A DNA stretch of 64,000 nt from Rhynchonema sp. JSB1_4 (GCA_030248065.1 JASAMV010008455.1:1-64000), one strand, 5' to 3'; positions 10,701-24,600 are shown, numbered from the stretch's first letter. Notes: generated by a model not told the origin, from the letters alone. Numbers and translations: made by a program.

Positions 10701-13414
10701 TGGCCTTAAACCAGTGGTTCGTGTTCGAGACCACCCAATCCAGGCGTAGTTTTTTCGGTTTTTTTGTTAGGTCCTGCCTGGGACACAAATTCATGCTTTG
10801 CCGCGTGCACGAATGTCAATGCGTTTAGCATTCTTGTCTGATGTTAGCATGGAGCTTTCTTCGTTGTTTTGTTTTTCGTGTAAAATTGCCAGATTTCAAC
10901 ATAATAGCTTTGTCCATTTCCAGGACCAGCCCCATCGTGGTCCAGTTCTGCGTCCAACACACCATCAGTGGTGATGCACAGTTACCTTGCTGGCACAGGC
11001 AACCACTACGGCAGCGTGGTGACCCAGTTGAGCAATACAGCAACAGATGCAGTACGTGCCGTGTACACACATCTGCTGCCCTGGTATATGCGATTGTACA
11101 TGCACACGTTGCAATTGGAGTGTGATGGGAGACAAATGGCGAAATTGAATAAAACGGTCGGTTACGGGGGATTTTGCACATACAATGTTTCTTTTAATCC
11201 AAGAAGGAAGAATCCAAGGAAAGCAAAAATGTGTCCATTCCGACAAAGCTGACACCGAGCATTTCAAGAAGTGTCAAACGCACCGTTCCATTATTCCAGC
11301 TGTGCACCATCGCACGTGACCGAGTACGTCCCTCGTTGATTGAATTGCCCGTTGTGTTGCCGCCTGATTCGACTTGCCGCCTATCGATTGAGTTTGATAA
11401 AGCATTCCTCAGGTTTTTGGTCATGTTTTTCATTAATTCAGGGTTTTTTATTTGTTGGTTTTAGCGTGGAGTGTTTCCGCTCAGTCGGGTTTTTTTGTCG
11501 TGGTGCAAACAGACATGAGCGTAAAAGAGTGAAACATCATTAATTTGAGAGCGCAGAATGGGTTCTGCATATTTCCCCCTCACAACTTACGCAGGATACA
11601 TTTGGCAAATAAAGTTGTTGAAACGAAGAATAAAAGAGCAAATATGAAACTCAGAGAAGTTCAGGTTTCTGCAAATTATTCGCGCAACTGGAAGATGTGG
11701 GCCAGTTTAGTGTTTGGTACTCTTACGGACAAAATAAACAAAATACTTTTCAGATACAACGAATATCCACCTGACGCCAATCACGGGTTCCACATTCCGA
11801 GTGCCTCGCTTGTATTTGCATTAGATTCGCGCTCAATTGATGACATCATCGCGTACAGCACACAATTGGGCGTCAAATGGAATACAACGGGTGGGAATGG
11901 AAAAAGGTAAAGTGTGATGAGGTGCTGCAAAGTACGGATTCCCGGTTTTCGAACTTGATTTCCGCATAATGAATTGCTTTTGTTGAATATCGATTCAATC
12001 TTAAAATGTGAGTTCTACCCGTCGTGTAAGTTTTGTCGATCAATAAATAGTCAAGCATAAAATGTTGCTCCTACTGCATAAATGGAGCGAACGATATTTA
12101 TTTGCAATCGGGTAGGTCGCACAATGACTAATGGAGAATTTATCCAAAAGTCAAAGGATGGACCCTGATTCAGGAACTGCCACGCTCAGCCACTGTTAAC
12201 CACTCAGTTACTTGTATTTCTCGCGAAACATTTTCCCATGAAAATAACCAGTAAAACAACCACGTTGCTGTCAGCTGGTGGTTGTTCTACTGGTTTATAT
12301 TTTCAGATGAAAATGTTTTGTCGGACATACAAGTAGCTTAGTGGTTAAACAGTAGTTGAGCGTGGCTGAGCCTGAATCAGGGTCCATCCTTTGAATTTTG
12401 GATAAATTCTCCATTAGTCATTGTGCGACCAATACTATCGTAAAATTCTAAATGCGCTGCTGCATAGTAAAAGACGCCGCACAGTAAAATACGTCCCATA
12501 GAGTTGATGTCAAGTTCTAATCTCGAAAACCAACTTTTGAAACATTCGGACAACAGACCCACGTGCAGCTTGCCAGGCAGCTGCGCGCAATGTTTCAGAA
12601 CTGCGCGTGGTTCGCGTTCGGGTTTATAACTTGACATTAACTGTGGGGCGGATAGGGCAGCAATTTAGAGAGTTACTATATCAACCGAAAGAGAATTTTT
12701 TATTGATTGATTATTTCAGTTCGCCCATAATGCGTATCTACGGCGAACCTCTACTTCTTGTCCTGGCAACTCCCGACTTCAGCATGCCCTACAATGTCAT
12801 TTGTATGGTGTGTACAGTGTTGGCGTTGTGTTTCGGACCATTCCATCAAGTCACCACCAGAACGTTGGTTTTCTTGTCTGCTTTGACGTTATAGTGGCTG
12901 CAGAATTCAGCACGCCCTTCCCTTTTGAGCGAGTCGTTTTGAGCAAAAGCAGCAGTCTGCCATGACAGAAAAATCTCGATGAGAACAACTAGATTCATAC
13001 CTAAATATCGTTCGGTAATACATCAGAAATTAACTTCCTCTGACCGGCTTAGAAATGAGGCATAAAATCGAAATTTTAAAGTTTAACGGGGTTTCAGCTT
13101 TTTCTTTGTTTGTACTGTTCTTCATCAACCGTTGGATCCTCATTCTGATTGTCTGAGAAAAGTCAAGCGTGCCATACCTCCACCAAGCATCAAAAAGCAT
13201 CATTTCTAAATTTAGCGCCTGCCTGATGCGTTTGGATAATCCGTCAAATGCCAATTCTGGAGGCCTATTGGCTACGTACAAAGCAAAAGTCAGTGAAACA
13301 TTGAAATCTGTGGTTGAGAAAATGAAAACGAGATTCAGACGCAAAGATTCTCCCGAATTAACAAGCGCTGCATGTGAACCGGCTTCAGACACGAAACAAG
13401 ACGGAGGTAGATGA
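7788..13414 (+). CDS. PIGT: GPI transamidase component PIG-T (N-terminal exon not found)
   Basis: PIG-T is a subunit of the endoplasmic-reticulum GPI transamidase, which attaches glycosylphosphatidylinositol anchors to proteins. Exons supported by frame and homology: 7788-7898, 8691-8854, 9118-9285, 9712-9916, 10141-about 10242, 10924-11156, 11300-11412, 11754-11906, 12720-12863, and a last exon ending with TGA at 13414 (start about 13150). Diagnostic blocks are [15 protein letters not shown] in exon 9118-9285, [13 protein letters not shown] in 10924-11156, PPDANHGFH in 11754-11906, and [20 protein letters not shown] in 12720-12863, which leads into the C-terminal membrane segment. A lysine/arginine-rich tail follows. 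The signal-peptide exon upstream of 7788 is not recognised, and 10243-10923 should hold about 30-40 residues I could not place; an open frame at 10403-10542 is a candidate. Motif GAAACATCAT lies in exon 9712-9916. Confidence 0.9.
12110..12434. mobile_element. Foldback with GGTCGCACAATGACT ends
   Basis: AGGTCGCACAATGACTAATGG at the left and its inverse ending GTCATTGTGCGACCAAT at the right bound a palindromic element in the PIG-T intron 11907-12719. The same terminal sequence bounds 26851-27690. Immediately downstream, 12500-12650, is another imperfect palindrome (GTTGATGTCAAGTT / AACTTGACATTAAC). Confidence 0.65.
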
Positions 13415-14150
13415 TGTTCATGTGAAATTATGAATGTTTATTGAAATAGTCTCAATCACGTCTCAATTATTTACATCCATCATGATCTTCTTGCACGACG
13501 GGTTTGTTATCGCTGCTGCCGTTTTTTGTTGATGTTCTCTCTTTTTTCTCCCCTTTTTTGTCTAGTCCTCTTGGGATACGCCTTTATCAGCTGGTGTGGT
13601 TGGTTAGTGTTTGTTGAAATGAAGCGTTTTCGAAAAGAAAAACGTTTTTATGAAATGTCGCACACAGACTTGAGTGAATAATGGCAACGAATGTCTTTAG
13701 TCGTGGATGCATCACAAGGTCGAACACAAGGTTGCAAAAAAATGAAAGAGACAAAGGTGAAGCCTAACTTTAGCCAGATTTTGCAACTTTTTTTCTTGAT
13801 TTTTTTTAAAACTAAAAATGTTTTGACATGAAATGAAGCAGTTCTGCACACAAAATAAAACGAATTTTGAGTATTTTGATGCACAACAATAGGCGTGTTT
13901 AAGAAGTGAAGCGTCAGGGTGCATTTTATGACCAAACAGAAAGTTTTCGATTGAAGGTCATCAGCCATATCCAGGTTGACAATCTACTACCTTCTTCATC
14001 GGGATGGGACCCATACCCAGTATTTTCGGTCTCGATGGTGAATATTCATGATAATAATTTTGACGGCACGACACCATCAGCCAGCCACTAGGTATTAAAG
14101 GAGTTTGATTGAAGTGTGCCAAGGCGATAAGCTGTACCACACCGACCGTA
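13415..14150. other. Convergent intergenic region
   Basis: This is the space between the 3' ends of PIG-T (+) and NCS-1 (-). It holds no credible exon. At 14070 the minus strand has GTGGCTGGCTGATGG, a partial match to the intron-end version of the recurrent motif, and at 14168 CATGTTTCAC lies at the end of the NCS-1 coding region. Confidence 0.5.
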
Positions 14151-15902
14151 TCACTTTGTAGACTCGGTGGTTCTGTGTTTTTCATGTTTCACCTTGCCAC
14201 CACCCGACGATGTCATTTTGTTATCATAGAGACCGAGCGCTTGCACAATATAGGGATCGGATTTGGCACCTTCTTTGAACTCCTCCATTGAGATCAGCTC
14301 GTCGTGATTCTGAAACGGGCATTGTTATCGGGAGGGTTCAAGGGTGTGAGGGCTCAGTTGATGTTGAGTAGCGATGACTTGGGCCATGATGAGAAGGCAG
14401 CATTTGACCAGCACAACAAACAGCGACAGCGGTACTGTGTACAGCACAGTAACCGCTGAGTTGGCGCGCGTGCGCAAGTTATCCCATCACTTGGAATGGA
14501 CTTTGTTCTTGAAGGAAACAATAGTCCTTTCAAAAGGTATGTATGTAGTCACCACAATATGCCTAGGGATAGGTTAAAGAACTCTGAAACATCAGCCAGC
14601 TCACCTTATCCATAGTTTTGAATATTCTGTCGACTCTCGCGGACGGACAGTTGACATCGTCGCCCACATTCTGTGCCCCGACCATTTTGTATATGGACGT
14701 GATTATGGTCATCATTTCGTCACGCGTTATGCTCCCATTGCTGTCGAGATCGTACAACTTGAACGCCCCTGAATTCGAAAGCGGCCTATGAGGCTTAGGC
14801 TTTGGATTATTGTATTGTGGTGATTTTGCGAGATTTATAAAGGGTTTTGCCGCGTTTCCACATTAAACCGTTTCAGACACGACCGGTGCACCAGGTCATC
14901 GTCAGTGCTATTCCAAAGCAACTTGATCAGAATTACGCACCAAATCTTGATTCTGCATAAATGCATTCTCTTCTGTATTACTGTTGTCTTATCAAACACA
15001 GAGTGATATCAATAATTTAAAATTGAAGAACCCAATCTTTTAGAAAGCATCAGCTTTGCGTAACCAACATTCCAGTTTTTCCTCGACCGTCCCTCTTGAC
15101 GTTATTGACAGCGCACGGAGAAACTCGTCAAACTCGATTTGGCCATCCTAATGTCGGACATAAACATTTCATCAAAACTAAACATGCACTTTGTACATGT
15201 TACTTTGTGTAAAATTCAAAACATCAAAATTCAACCAATAAAAATGGCAAACCTTGTTCTCGTCGAAAACATTGAACACAAAGGACGCAAACTCGTTGGG
15301 ATCACCGCCGGGAAAGAACTGCTGATAGATGGTTTTGAAGCCCTGTGATGTTTCACAGATGTACACATGAACAATCCTGGTATGTATATGTTTCAAAATT
15401 ATAAAGGACCAAGCATACTAGAAACCAACATTTTGTGTGAGCATCCCATCCGGACAGTCGTTTAGAAATCCCTGATACCATTGTTTGATTTCGTCTTCGG
15501 AAACTGGAACCAGAATCATGACAGTGAAAGATTGTAGCCTTGGTACACGCAATTCGCAATAAAAATGCGAACTCAGGGGTCAGTCGGTCACTTTCGGTCT
15601 CAGATCAGTGAAACGTAACGGAGCGTATTCGAAAGTGTTTCGATATTCGAACATTTGACCAGCGTAAAGCTGTTGTCAGTCACAATGGTCTTGGTCCACG
15701 GAACGGGCTTTTTTGATCCAATGTTTTCTATTCGAAGTGCTTCCCATTACGTTCACAAACCCCAATTTAGATGTGTCGTGACAAAAATCAAAAATGAGAA
15801 ACGCGCCGTTTGCAAGAAATATGTTTCACCAAACTTACAGTAACATTCAGCAGCGAGGGCTTTGACCTCCTCCTTTGATAGCTTGCTAGATGCTTTGCCC
15901 AT
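14151..15902 (-). CDS. NCS1: Neuronal calcium sensor 1 / frequenin
   Basis: A myristoylated EF-hand protein that regulates exocytosis and ion channels. Six exons on the minus strand: 15839-15902, 15430-15503, 15253-15342, 15069-15147, 14605-14768, 14151-14309; they join in frame to 209 residues. The start MGKASS fits the N-myristoylation pattern. Residues 23-34 ([12 protein letters not shown]) and [19 protein letters not shown] are family signatures. EF2 is [12 protein letters not shown] (split by an intron), EF3 is [14 protein letters not shown]4 ([12 protein letters not shown]) has Glu where the loop normally has Gly. The last exon reads through a possible donor (GGCAAG/GTGAAA) to give a basic tail of about 15 extra residues over the usual 190; a further 3' exon is the alternative. 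The recurrent motif follows the donor at 14604 and precedes the acceptor at 15342. Confidence 0.93.
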
Positions 15903-18900
15903 GGCCAGGGCACTTTATGTCGTTTACTTTGGTTTTTTTTATTTCACGACCAGTTTTGGTTTTCGCATATGTCCTGCAAGAAAACTGCTCTTTCTACGCA
16001 ATCAGAACGCCCAGTTACATATGTCATATGAAAAAAATTATACTGTGGGCAATGGATAATCCCAGTGTGAAGAACAAGTATAATACTACCATCCCAAATG
16101 GGTCAGCTGCCAGCACTATCGGTGAGATCAGGGAGCAAGGATGAAAAAGCATGAAGTATTTGGCCAGTATTTTCTTCATATGATTGTGGCTATACGCTGT
16201 TGTGAATTGCACCAGTGCCCTAAAACCAAGCAGTTTATTTGCCACTTTTTCTCGCTATATTTTCCCGTCATGTGTTTTTCACTTCCTCAGAGGCACACAT
16301 GGCGGAAACGGGATTTTTTGTGACAAGACCCTTGCTTTATGCGGGACTAAACAAGTCCAACTTTTCGTCACAAACGGAAAATCATGTCAACTACAGGCGT
16401 GAATGAAGATGTGCCGAGGCGAACGCTTGACCGTGCAAACAGATTTTTGAGCAGCTAACATTGTTTAGGTGAAACATCACTGTGCATAAAAGCGACACAG
16501 ATGAAAGCGGTCTTCTACATAAGTTTTGTATGTGTGTGGTTCGGAAATACAAAAGCTGATTTTCAAAGCAGGCGCATAAAAACAGCCCTTGTTGAGAAAA
16601 GCAAAAAATGGTGGATAAAGACAGACCGACGCCAGCTGCAGCAATAAACAGCTGATTTTGTGCGCTGGTAGTAAATTGAATTGGCTTTGAAGTTAAATTA
16701 GGCGGCACACCGCAAAAACAGACAGGAACTTATGCTATGGAGCTTAGTATATTCAAAGCTGATAAAATTATCGTGCTGCATGTTTTGCCCATCGATGGTT
16801 GATCTTAATCCAGCTTTTGGTCAAAGGAGGGGCCTAAATCATTAAAAAAGTCGTTTTTATATTCATTTATTCAATGTGTACGTACGAGAGAAAGTGCGAT
16901 TGGGGGCAAAGGTAGGGGGCATAGCCTCCTGTGGAGGGTCGAGATCAGCCCTCAAAATGGAAGGGTGATCGGCCAAATGCTCGAAACATCTTGATCTGCA
17001 CACAATGCCCTGCACAAATGCGTGCACCACAGTGCTGTGTGGTGACATGAAATGGCTTTCTTCTGGCTTCAGAACATTAATTGTGGAACATAGAATTCGG
17101 CTGTGACTCGGTTATTAGCAAAATTGTGATAGCACTATTTCAGAATAATGTTTGCAGATTGGCTCACTCACTGCATGCATAATTTTTCGAAACAACGCTA
17201 AGCGAAACTGCAATTTAGCCCGTGATGCTGGCGCGAAATTTAGCGCATGTTTTGAATCTGAATAAGAAATGAAGCGACTATTCCCTTGTTCAAACTGCGG
17301 ACTAATCTTCTTGGGCTAATCTAAAACCAGTTTTCTGTGTTTCTAACCCCAAAGGCCACCCAGCACGCGCCACACACATGAATAATGCATTTAGGGCGGG
17401 GAGAACCAAAGAAGTCTCATTTTTGGATGTAGACTTTTCGATATGGAGTCTTTTCCAAGACATGGTGTTTTCTATTTTCGTTTGAGCAAAGCTCTTGACA
17501 AATGTTCGCGCCCAGTCGGCTATATCCCGATGTTGTGCAGTTGAGATAAGCCGAACCCCCAGAGTTCATAGAGGTTTGTTAAAATTTCGATCAAGGGTTC
17601 ACACGGGCTTACAAAACCAAACTTTTATTCCGTTAACCCAACAAAAATACAGTTCTGAAAAAAACTGAGAAATACATGTTTTAACCAAGACACCACTTTT
17701 TACGGCCAAGAACACCGTTGTTCACTACACAGTATCTTTCATCTCAATTGCAGAGCAAAAATAAAAAATGGGTCACCAGAGCATTAGGGATGTTCGATTA
17801 CCAAAGCTCCCAAAATGAGCATACTGTGTCCAAATTCGCAATAGTACATAATAGTTGAAAAGTTGCAAATTTTCGAGTATAAAAGGCGTCTGACAAGTGC
17901 AAAGGCAAAGTGCAGCAGTTAAAAAAGAAGCCACGAAGCTTAAGAGTGTCAAAAAGGTTGTGTTTAACCGAAATGCGCGACCAGTCTTCATGAAAATTTA
18001 GACAATTTATGACCACAGACATGGCAATGACCCCTGTTGGTTCCTAGGGCACGTATGGCGTCGCTTACAAAGCTGTAACAAAAAGCAAAAGAGCAAAAAA
18101 TATTGAAGCACAAAATTTCACACTCAAACCGTACACGTTTTTAGGCGAAGGATCATTTTTGGTTCATTGCGTCCGTAATTAACCGACGGAAAATAAATGA
18201 AGCTAGCATTGCCACAAACGATTACTTTGAGCAAAAATTCCAGCGCCATTTACTGGAAATACTTGATAAAGGTACAATTGCAGCTTTCACAAGCGACCAC
18301 TTGTGCGTGTAGCGGTATAATGTGGATTGGAAACGTGGTAAAAACCAATTTAAATAATTTTCGTTCATGTTCCAAGCGCAGAGAGAATCTTTTGCCACCT
18401 GGAACCAAAACTACAGCTCGGAACTTAGCAGTGCAGAGAGGGATATCGCTTACTATGATGACAAATGTAAATAAAATAACAACAGCGCGCATTCCTCTTT
18501 TATTTTCCCTTTCTCCGCCTTTTTTCATTGTTTGTTTTTGTGAGCGACATTCATTGAACTAAATCCGCTCTATCAGAAAGCTTTAGCAGAAAGTTAGAAA
18601 TCTTTGCAAAAGCGGATTAAATTTCTTGGAGACAACAGCGTTTATGCAAAATATTGTCACGCAATCCACCAGCACAGCTGATACGTATAGAGTTCTGGAG
18701 CGGTTAGCTTTACAGTAAGCCGCAGGTTATACTAGGTATATTTGAAAAGAGCCGTCGGTGCTATATAATAGATCAGTACCTATGGGTACTGCACTGGCAT
18801 TGGGTTCAAGCACGAGGTTTGGCTTAGATCAGGCTGAGTGAGACATCACTTGCACACCGTAAGCCTGAGGCTATGCACTGCAAGCCTACACCTACAGGAT

Positions 18901-21667
18901 CCAGCTCTTTCGGTATCGACACCGGATTCACCGAACGCATCTGAATCAATGTCTAATTGCATCATACTGTAATTTAAGCCTGCGGTTCTGTTGCACAACG
19001 TACAGTATGTTGTACCGATCTCTGAGTGAACCAATTGTAGTAGAAGTTAAACGAAATGTGCAGTAATTGTAACTTTCCTGAAAACAACCTTTGAGCAGTT
19101 GTGTACTTTCCACAAACAGAAAAACTTCGGATATTCACGCAACAAAGACATATATGTACCTAACCAATCAGAGCAAAATAGCGCTTGGATAACCGTGGTA
19201 TGTCTCAGATTTATCGTACTCGCATCGGCATGTAAATCAAGAAGGAAGAAGCCAGCAGACAGTAGCCCTGGATTTGTGCTAACACACAGGAAGAAAAAGC
19301 GGACTTTGTCAAAACGCCGCATGCGCAGGTTTCAATAAATGGGCAACCGCATAATTATACCAACCAGCCACGATAGTGCTTCAGGACAGGACCAAACTCA
19401 CGCAGAATTAATCATTGTTTTTTCGTGCCCTGGCGAACCTTTAGGTACGTTTTACGACGTAGGAAACTTAGCCGTGGGAAGGTTTGCTACAAAAACCAAA
19501 ATGGCCGTTTTCTGATCAACCACAAAATGATTGCGGTTGCTCTATGTAACATCGCTATCAGGGTTCGAAATGAATAAAATCTAAAATATTGATGCCGCGC
19601 GTGTAAATGGTGAAAAGACATGCAACCATGATATGTTTCAGATTATGTGCCCAACCAGTTTAGTTCCTTGGAGGTTCCCTTTAAGGGCGAACTTAAGTTA
19701 ATTCCGGAACCCGGAAATAATTTGCGTGCAAAAATACAAAACATTTTTGTGCTCCGGAAATATTTCTGCAAAACGCAATAATTTATACCTGCAGAAATAA
19801 TGTGTTTTCGGAAATATTTCCGGATTCCGATTTCCGGATTCAGCCTAAGCAGGATTGAGGTACACTAACCGCTGCGACAAAAGTGCACCTGTACAAATGG
19901 CCTGAAGCGAGTAATCTGTAGGTCAATGTTGTCAAAAGTCGCCAAAATATCCTTTTTATGGAGAATTTTTCCAAGGAAAGGCAAATATACTGTAGGTCTA
20001 CCTAAAAAATGACTTTTTTCTTGAATTTGGGTTCACCCTCCCAGGGAGGTACACTAACAGCCTCTCCGAAAGAATGGGTAGGTACACTAACCGCCTCGCC
20101 GGACCAGGAGCTACGCGGTTCCCAACCTTATTTTGGCCATGTGTGTATGTGCGTAGTATCACCCGTGGCCATGTATAGGCAAACTACGCCAACACGAGCC
20201 CGATTTCGGAGGTGGTGAACTTGCAAAACGCAAAGAAAGAGAAAATCATCATGCTCCACGTTGTGGCATACAACGTTTCCCAAATCAGCAGTCACGTGTG
20301 AATGTTTCACAAATCTGCGACCTCCGAAATCGGGCTCGTGTTGGCGTAGTGTTACTTTAAATCGTGAAAAACGGTTTCAATGCGTGCTTACGCTTGGCAG
20401 TAACATTTTGAAGGCACATTGTAATTTGCAGCGTTTGCAGTTCAGGAAAGAACACAACCACAAACAAGCCTGATGTTTTTTATGCCAACGTGGTGAAGCT
20501 TCTATCAAGCTTGGACATGTGCACAAAAAATAGTGTTATTTTTTATTCGATGTCAAATATTTTCTCAGGTGGGTCTTGGGGTCGGCAAGCATAACGTTAC
20601 AATTCGTGACCGAGAAATAAAGGAACTTTTGCAGTACCTAAGAATTTGTTCTTCAGAACAAGTGCATATACATACGTACATATGTAATGATATTGCTTCA
20701 GCTGCGTCAGCCCTTCATACATAGGTTTGCTTTTTGTGCGCTGGTAATACCCACTTTTGAGACATGCAAAGCCAAATAGCAGAAAATCACCGCGCACAGA
20801 GCTACAGTATGTACAAACCACGGTTTGCAAAGTTCTATATGTTTGGGAGTGTGTATTCGTAAAATTATCAGTTTTTAGATTTCAAAATTTTATTGTTACA
20901 ACTTTCCGTCGGTTTTTAACAACATGTTCTAACTTCAGTAAAAGTACGCATGTTGTTTTGCTTGTCGACAGAAAAGCGGCATGGCAGAAGAGAAGGGGGG
21001 AATTCACAGAACAAAGGGTGATATGTATTTTCGAAACGGTGTTGTCAGTTGGGTGTAAAGGTCGGTGGCAAGCAACAAGCTGACCCTTCGTTTAGAAAAC
21101 CGAGCCTGTTGCATCAGCCAGCGTGACGCTGGAACATCTAAATTGTATGTTGAATTTTGACGGTTATCTTGACCTTGTTTTGTGAATTCGACCCAATGTG
21201 GTTCAATTGAAGAGAAAGAGAATGGAAACACGCAAACAAGAAAAGGTTACGATCATAGGTCGGCATGAGTTACACAGATGGTCGATATTTTTGGACACTC
21301 TGGTCAACGCAATTGGGTTTTACAACCACAGGCGCTAGAAACGGGAAAAAGATTGTGAACATGAATATCTGTTTCCGACCGATTCTGGCTACCAGGGATA
21401 ATCGCCAGGCCAGGCACATCCGAGTGAGAAGAGAATAGCCAAAAGTTAACAAAAACAAACGTACAATGCATATGCAAGCACAACCGTATCGTATGAGAAC
21501 TCTAATTACTAGGTATTGATACAACCAGACTTCAAAGTTGCCTGTTGGGTAAAATGTGCCCAAAGACAGCGTCTAAAAATACAGTCTTGCTAATCCACGG
21601 ACCCTCACACATAAAGAATTCACACAAAACGGACAAAACTCGATCTTTTTATTCACATTTTTTAAAA
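15903..21667. other. Intergenic region without a recognised gene
   Basis: About 5.8 kb between the NCS-1 start and the end of the synaptophysin-like gene. Open frames here are under 125 codons, lack homology I recognise and have no paired splice sites supporting them. It holds a MITE (20175-20361), GGTACACTAAC-type units near 19858 and 20045-20105 like those in the hAT-like elements, and single recurrent-motif copies at 16471 and a variant (GAGACATCAC) at 18847. Promoter elements for NCS-1 presumably lie near 15.9-16.5 kb but I see no clear signal. Confidence 0.5.
20175..20361 (-). mobile_element. MITE, AAGGCAAACTACGCC family (inverted copy)
   Basis: Terminal inverted repeats GGCAAACTACGCCAACACG and CGTGTTGGCGTAG bound about 187 bases. 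The interior is the reverse complement of the 23395-23586 copy, including GAATGTTTCAC and GCTCCA...AGAAAGAGAAAA. The right end has lost the perfect GCCTT terminus. Confidence 0.7.
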
Positions 21668-24600
21668 TCATTGATATCGTTGGTATTCATTTCCTGGTTT
21701 GCTCACCCCAATCGGCTCTATCTCCTCTGGCGCGCCGTTGGCCAGTGACTCGAATAGACCTTTGCCTGAAGCATTGGCCGGCTGTGATGGTTGGTTTTGG
21801 ACATGCGATCTGATCTATGTACTGATGATGCCCGGGTGCACCATCCGAAATACCAAATCCACGTATACAGCAGGTACACACGTAACCTCACGTAATCAGA
21901 ACCCAACAGCAAACGGTATGCCCAGGTAACTATAGAATCATCACACAATTTTGCTGAATAATGCAGTGTAACGTTTACCCGAAAAATATGTGATCAATTC
22001 TCTCACCGTTGTATTGTTTGACCTCATCGGCTTTGCGCAGAATCCACACCGCTGTCAGGGCACACAAGGCGATCTGCACAAAACTGCCGACCTGAAGCAA
22101 CAACAGAAGTGATTGTTGTACATTATGGGACGTAACCGTGAAATCATTCACGCATGTCACTTCATTACCGTCCCATAAGATAATGTAGAATGCTATAAAT
22201 TTAACACCCCAAACACAAGCGCTGCAAGATCGCATGGTTTCAGGCCAATTGAATCTATACTACTAAAACAGGAAGACGTATGTGTGTATATGTCTGCGGC
22301 CCCCTCCCTCGTGGGCACGGTTCAATTTTCACGGGTAGCTTTGGGTATGCTAACGGCTTTTCGGATAGCCCAGGGTGCGCGGGCGCGAAGCTTTAGCCGG
22401 GCTGTAGGCACGGGCCCCGTCTAGTAAAAAGTAAAAACATTAACAACTTACGGCAACAATATTCAACACAGTGAAATCACCCCAGTTATTGCGTGAAACA
22501 TCACAAGTGCCCACGTCCTCGTCGCTGCATGTGACCAACTGCAACAGCGAACCGGCCAGCTGTTCGTCGTTCGTGTATTGTTTAAGGCTGTCAGGTGGGG
22601 AAAATTAAGGATTGTAGAATCTAATTTTTTAAGGATATTCTTTTATCTTTAAACCGACAGCAGCCGCTGACAAACTGTCTTGTCTTGAATGGATCACACA
22701 AGAGATATTAACTGCGCTTCCACAACTTAACAAAATTACGAAACAACAAATCAATTACCTGGTCAAAGCGGACAGAAACGCGGACGCAATACCCAACCAC
22801 ACGGCCAGAATCAGGCACGTGACCAGAAAATCCTGAATTTGAAAGGAAACAACTACACTTTGTCATAAAAAATAAATAAGGGCACTTGTAGTCATATCTG
22901 GCACCCAAAATGTTTATATCGCATATGGGGTTTTGGTATGGGCAATCCATCGGCTCATGGCACTTTTTATACACACAGCGCATGCAGCAGCACATGCTAT
23001 TTTCTAAACAAATTGTACATTTTGAGCGAGTGTCATACTTCGATGACCGCTTTTAATTTATCCGGTTTTTATTTGCTGCTTGCCATAGCACTTTTCTGCA
23101 CTGTTGCAAAATTTGGGAATGTTTCAACTGATAACTGCAGAGAATCGATGCATTCATTGACGGCAGTAATGCAGCATGCAGCCTGTGTGTGTTGAGTGCC
23201 ATGAGCTGGCGGATTGACTATACTCGAGGTTTCATACACGGTAACCACGAATTTCTTATTTCCGACTTCATATGCCCACGTCTGAGACCGATTCCAGACC
23301 ATGACCAGGACCTTTGTGCAGAGAATGTGCTTCCTGGTACAATGCTTCGACGAAAAATTGGTTTTTAGTCAGTTTCTTTCAAAAAAATAATGTAAAGGCA
23401 AACTACGCCAACACGAGCCCGATTTCGCAGCTGGCAGAATGGTGAAACATTCATACGTGGCTGCTGATTTGGGAACTGTCACACGTTGAAGAATACAAAG
23501 TTGAGCATGAGGGTTTTCTCTTTCTATTCGTTTTGCAAGCACACCACCACCTCTGAAATCGGGCTCGTGTTGGTGTAGTTTGCCTTTATCTAATTAGTTT
23601 GATATGTTCAACACAAAAACAACATCTACCAGGATTTTCACGCACACAACAACGTATAACACACTCAGCCAGCCAGTAACACACGTTGACTGCATTGGCT
23701 GACTGATGTTTAAAGTGACTCTACAATTGATCGTTGACCGCGTTTGTTTGCAGTCATTTTTTCAGAAAATGAAGACTAGGTCTCAGAAACCCAGATTTAG
23801 GAAATAGATTTTCAAGTCGTTGCTTTGTGGTATTTCACGGAGCCCACACATTTTTACAGGAGGAGAAAAAATGAAAAAAGTTTGAGGCAGGCCTGTGCGA
23901 AACACAAGGTAATCCAATAGAAGATATTTTCAGCGTTTTATACTCAGACGTTTTTCTGTTAAACGAGATATAAAGCATTGTGCGAAACGCCATGTGTGAT
24001 AAATAATAAACGAAACACTCCAAAAAATCAAGCCATTTTAAACCACCCTTTTACTCTAGCATAATTTTAAGCATCTGTGGTGAATGAAATAAGTTGTCAA
24101 TTAGAAATAAAAATCGTCTAATTCTCTAGTATTTAGGATGTGCTTTTCGTTTTTCAAAACCCTACACAGCTCACACAATGTTTACCACAACATGCGCAAG
24201 GCACCCATTCCCACAGCGCACACACACAAAGCTGAAACATTATCCCCGGCCGGCTGTGTGTTGTCGTTGTGTATACGCTGTGCGTGGTCTGAATGGCTGC
24301 CTTGCGCATGTTGTGGTAAACATTGTGTGAGCTGTGTAGGGTTTTGAAAAACGAAAAGCACATCCTGAATACCAGATAATTAGACGATTTTTATTTCTAA
24401 TTGACAGCTTATTTCATTCACCACAGATGCTTAAAATTATGCCAGAGTAAAAGGGTGCTTTAAAAAGGCTTGATTTTTTTGGAGTGTTTCGTTTATTATT
24501 TATCACACATGGCGTTTCGCACAATGCTTTATATCTCGTTTAACAGAAAAACATCTGAGTATAAAACGCTGAAAATATCTTCTATTGGATTACCTTGTGT

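Noticed and set aside
24138..24363. Two similar 69-codon frames on opposite strands
   Set aside because: They are mirror images produced by the nearly identical arms of the TTAA foldback, not genes.
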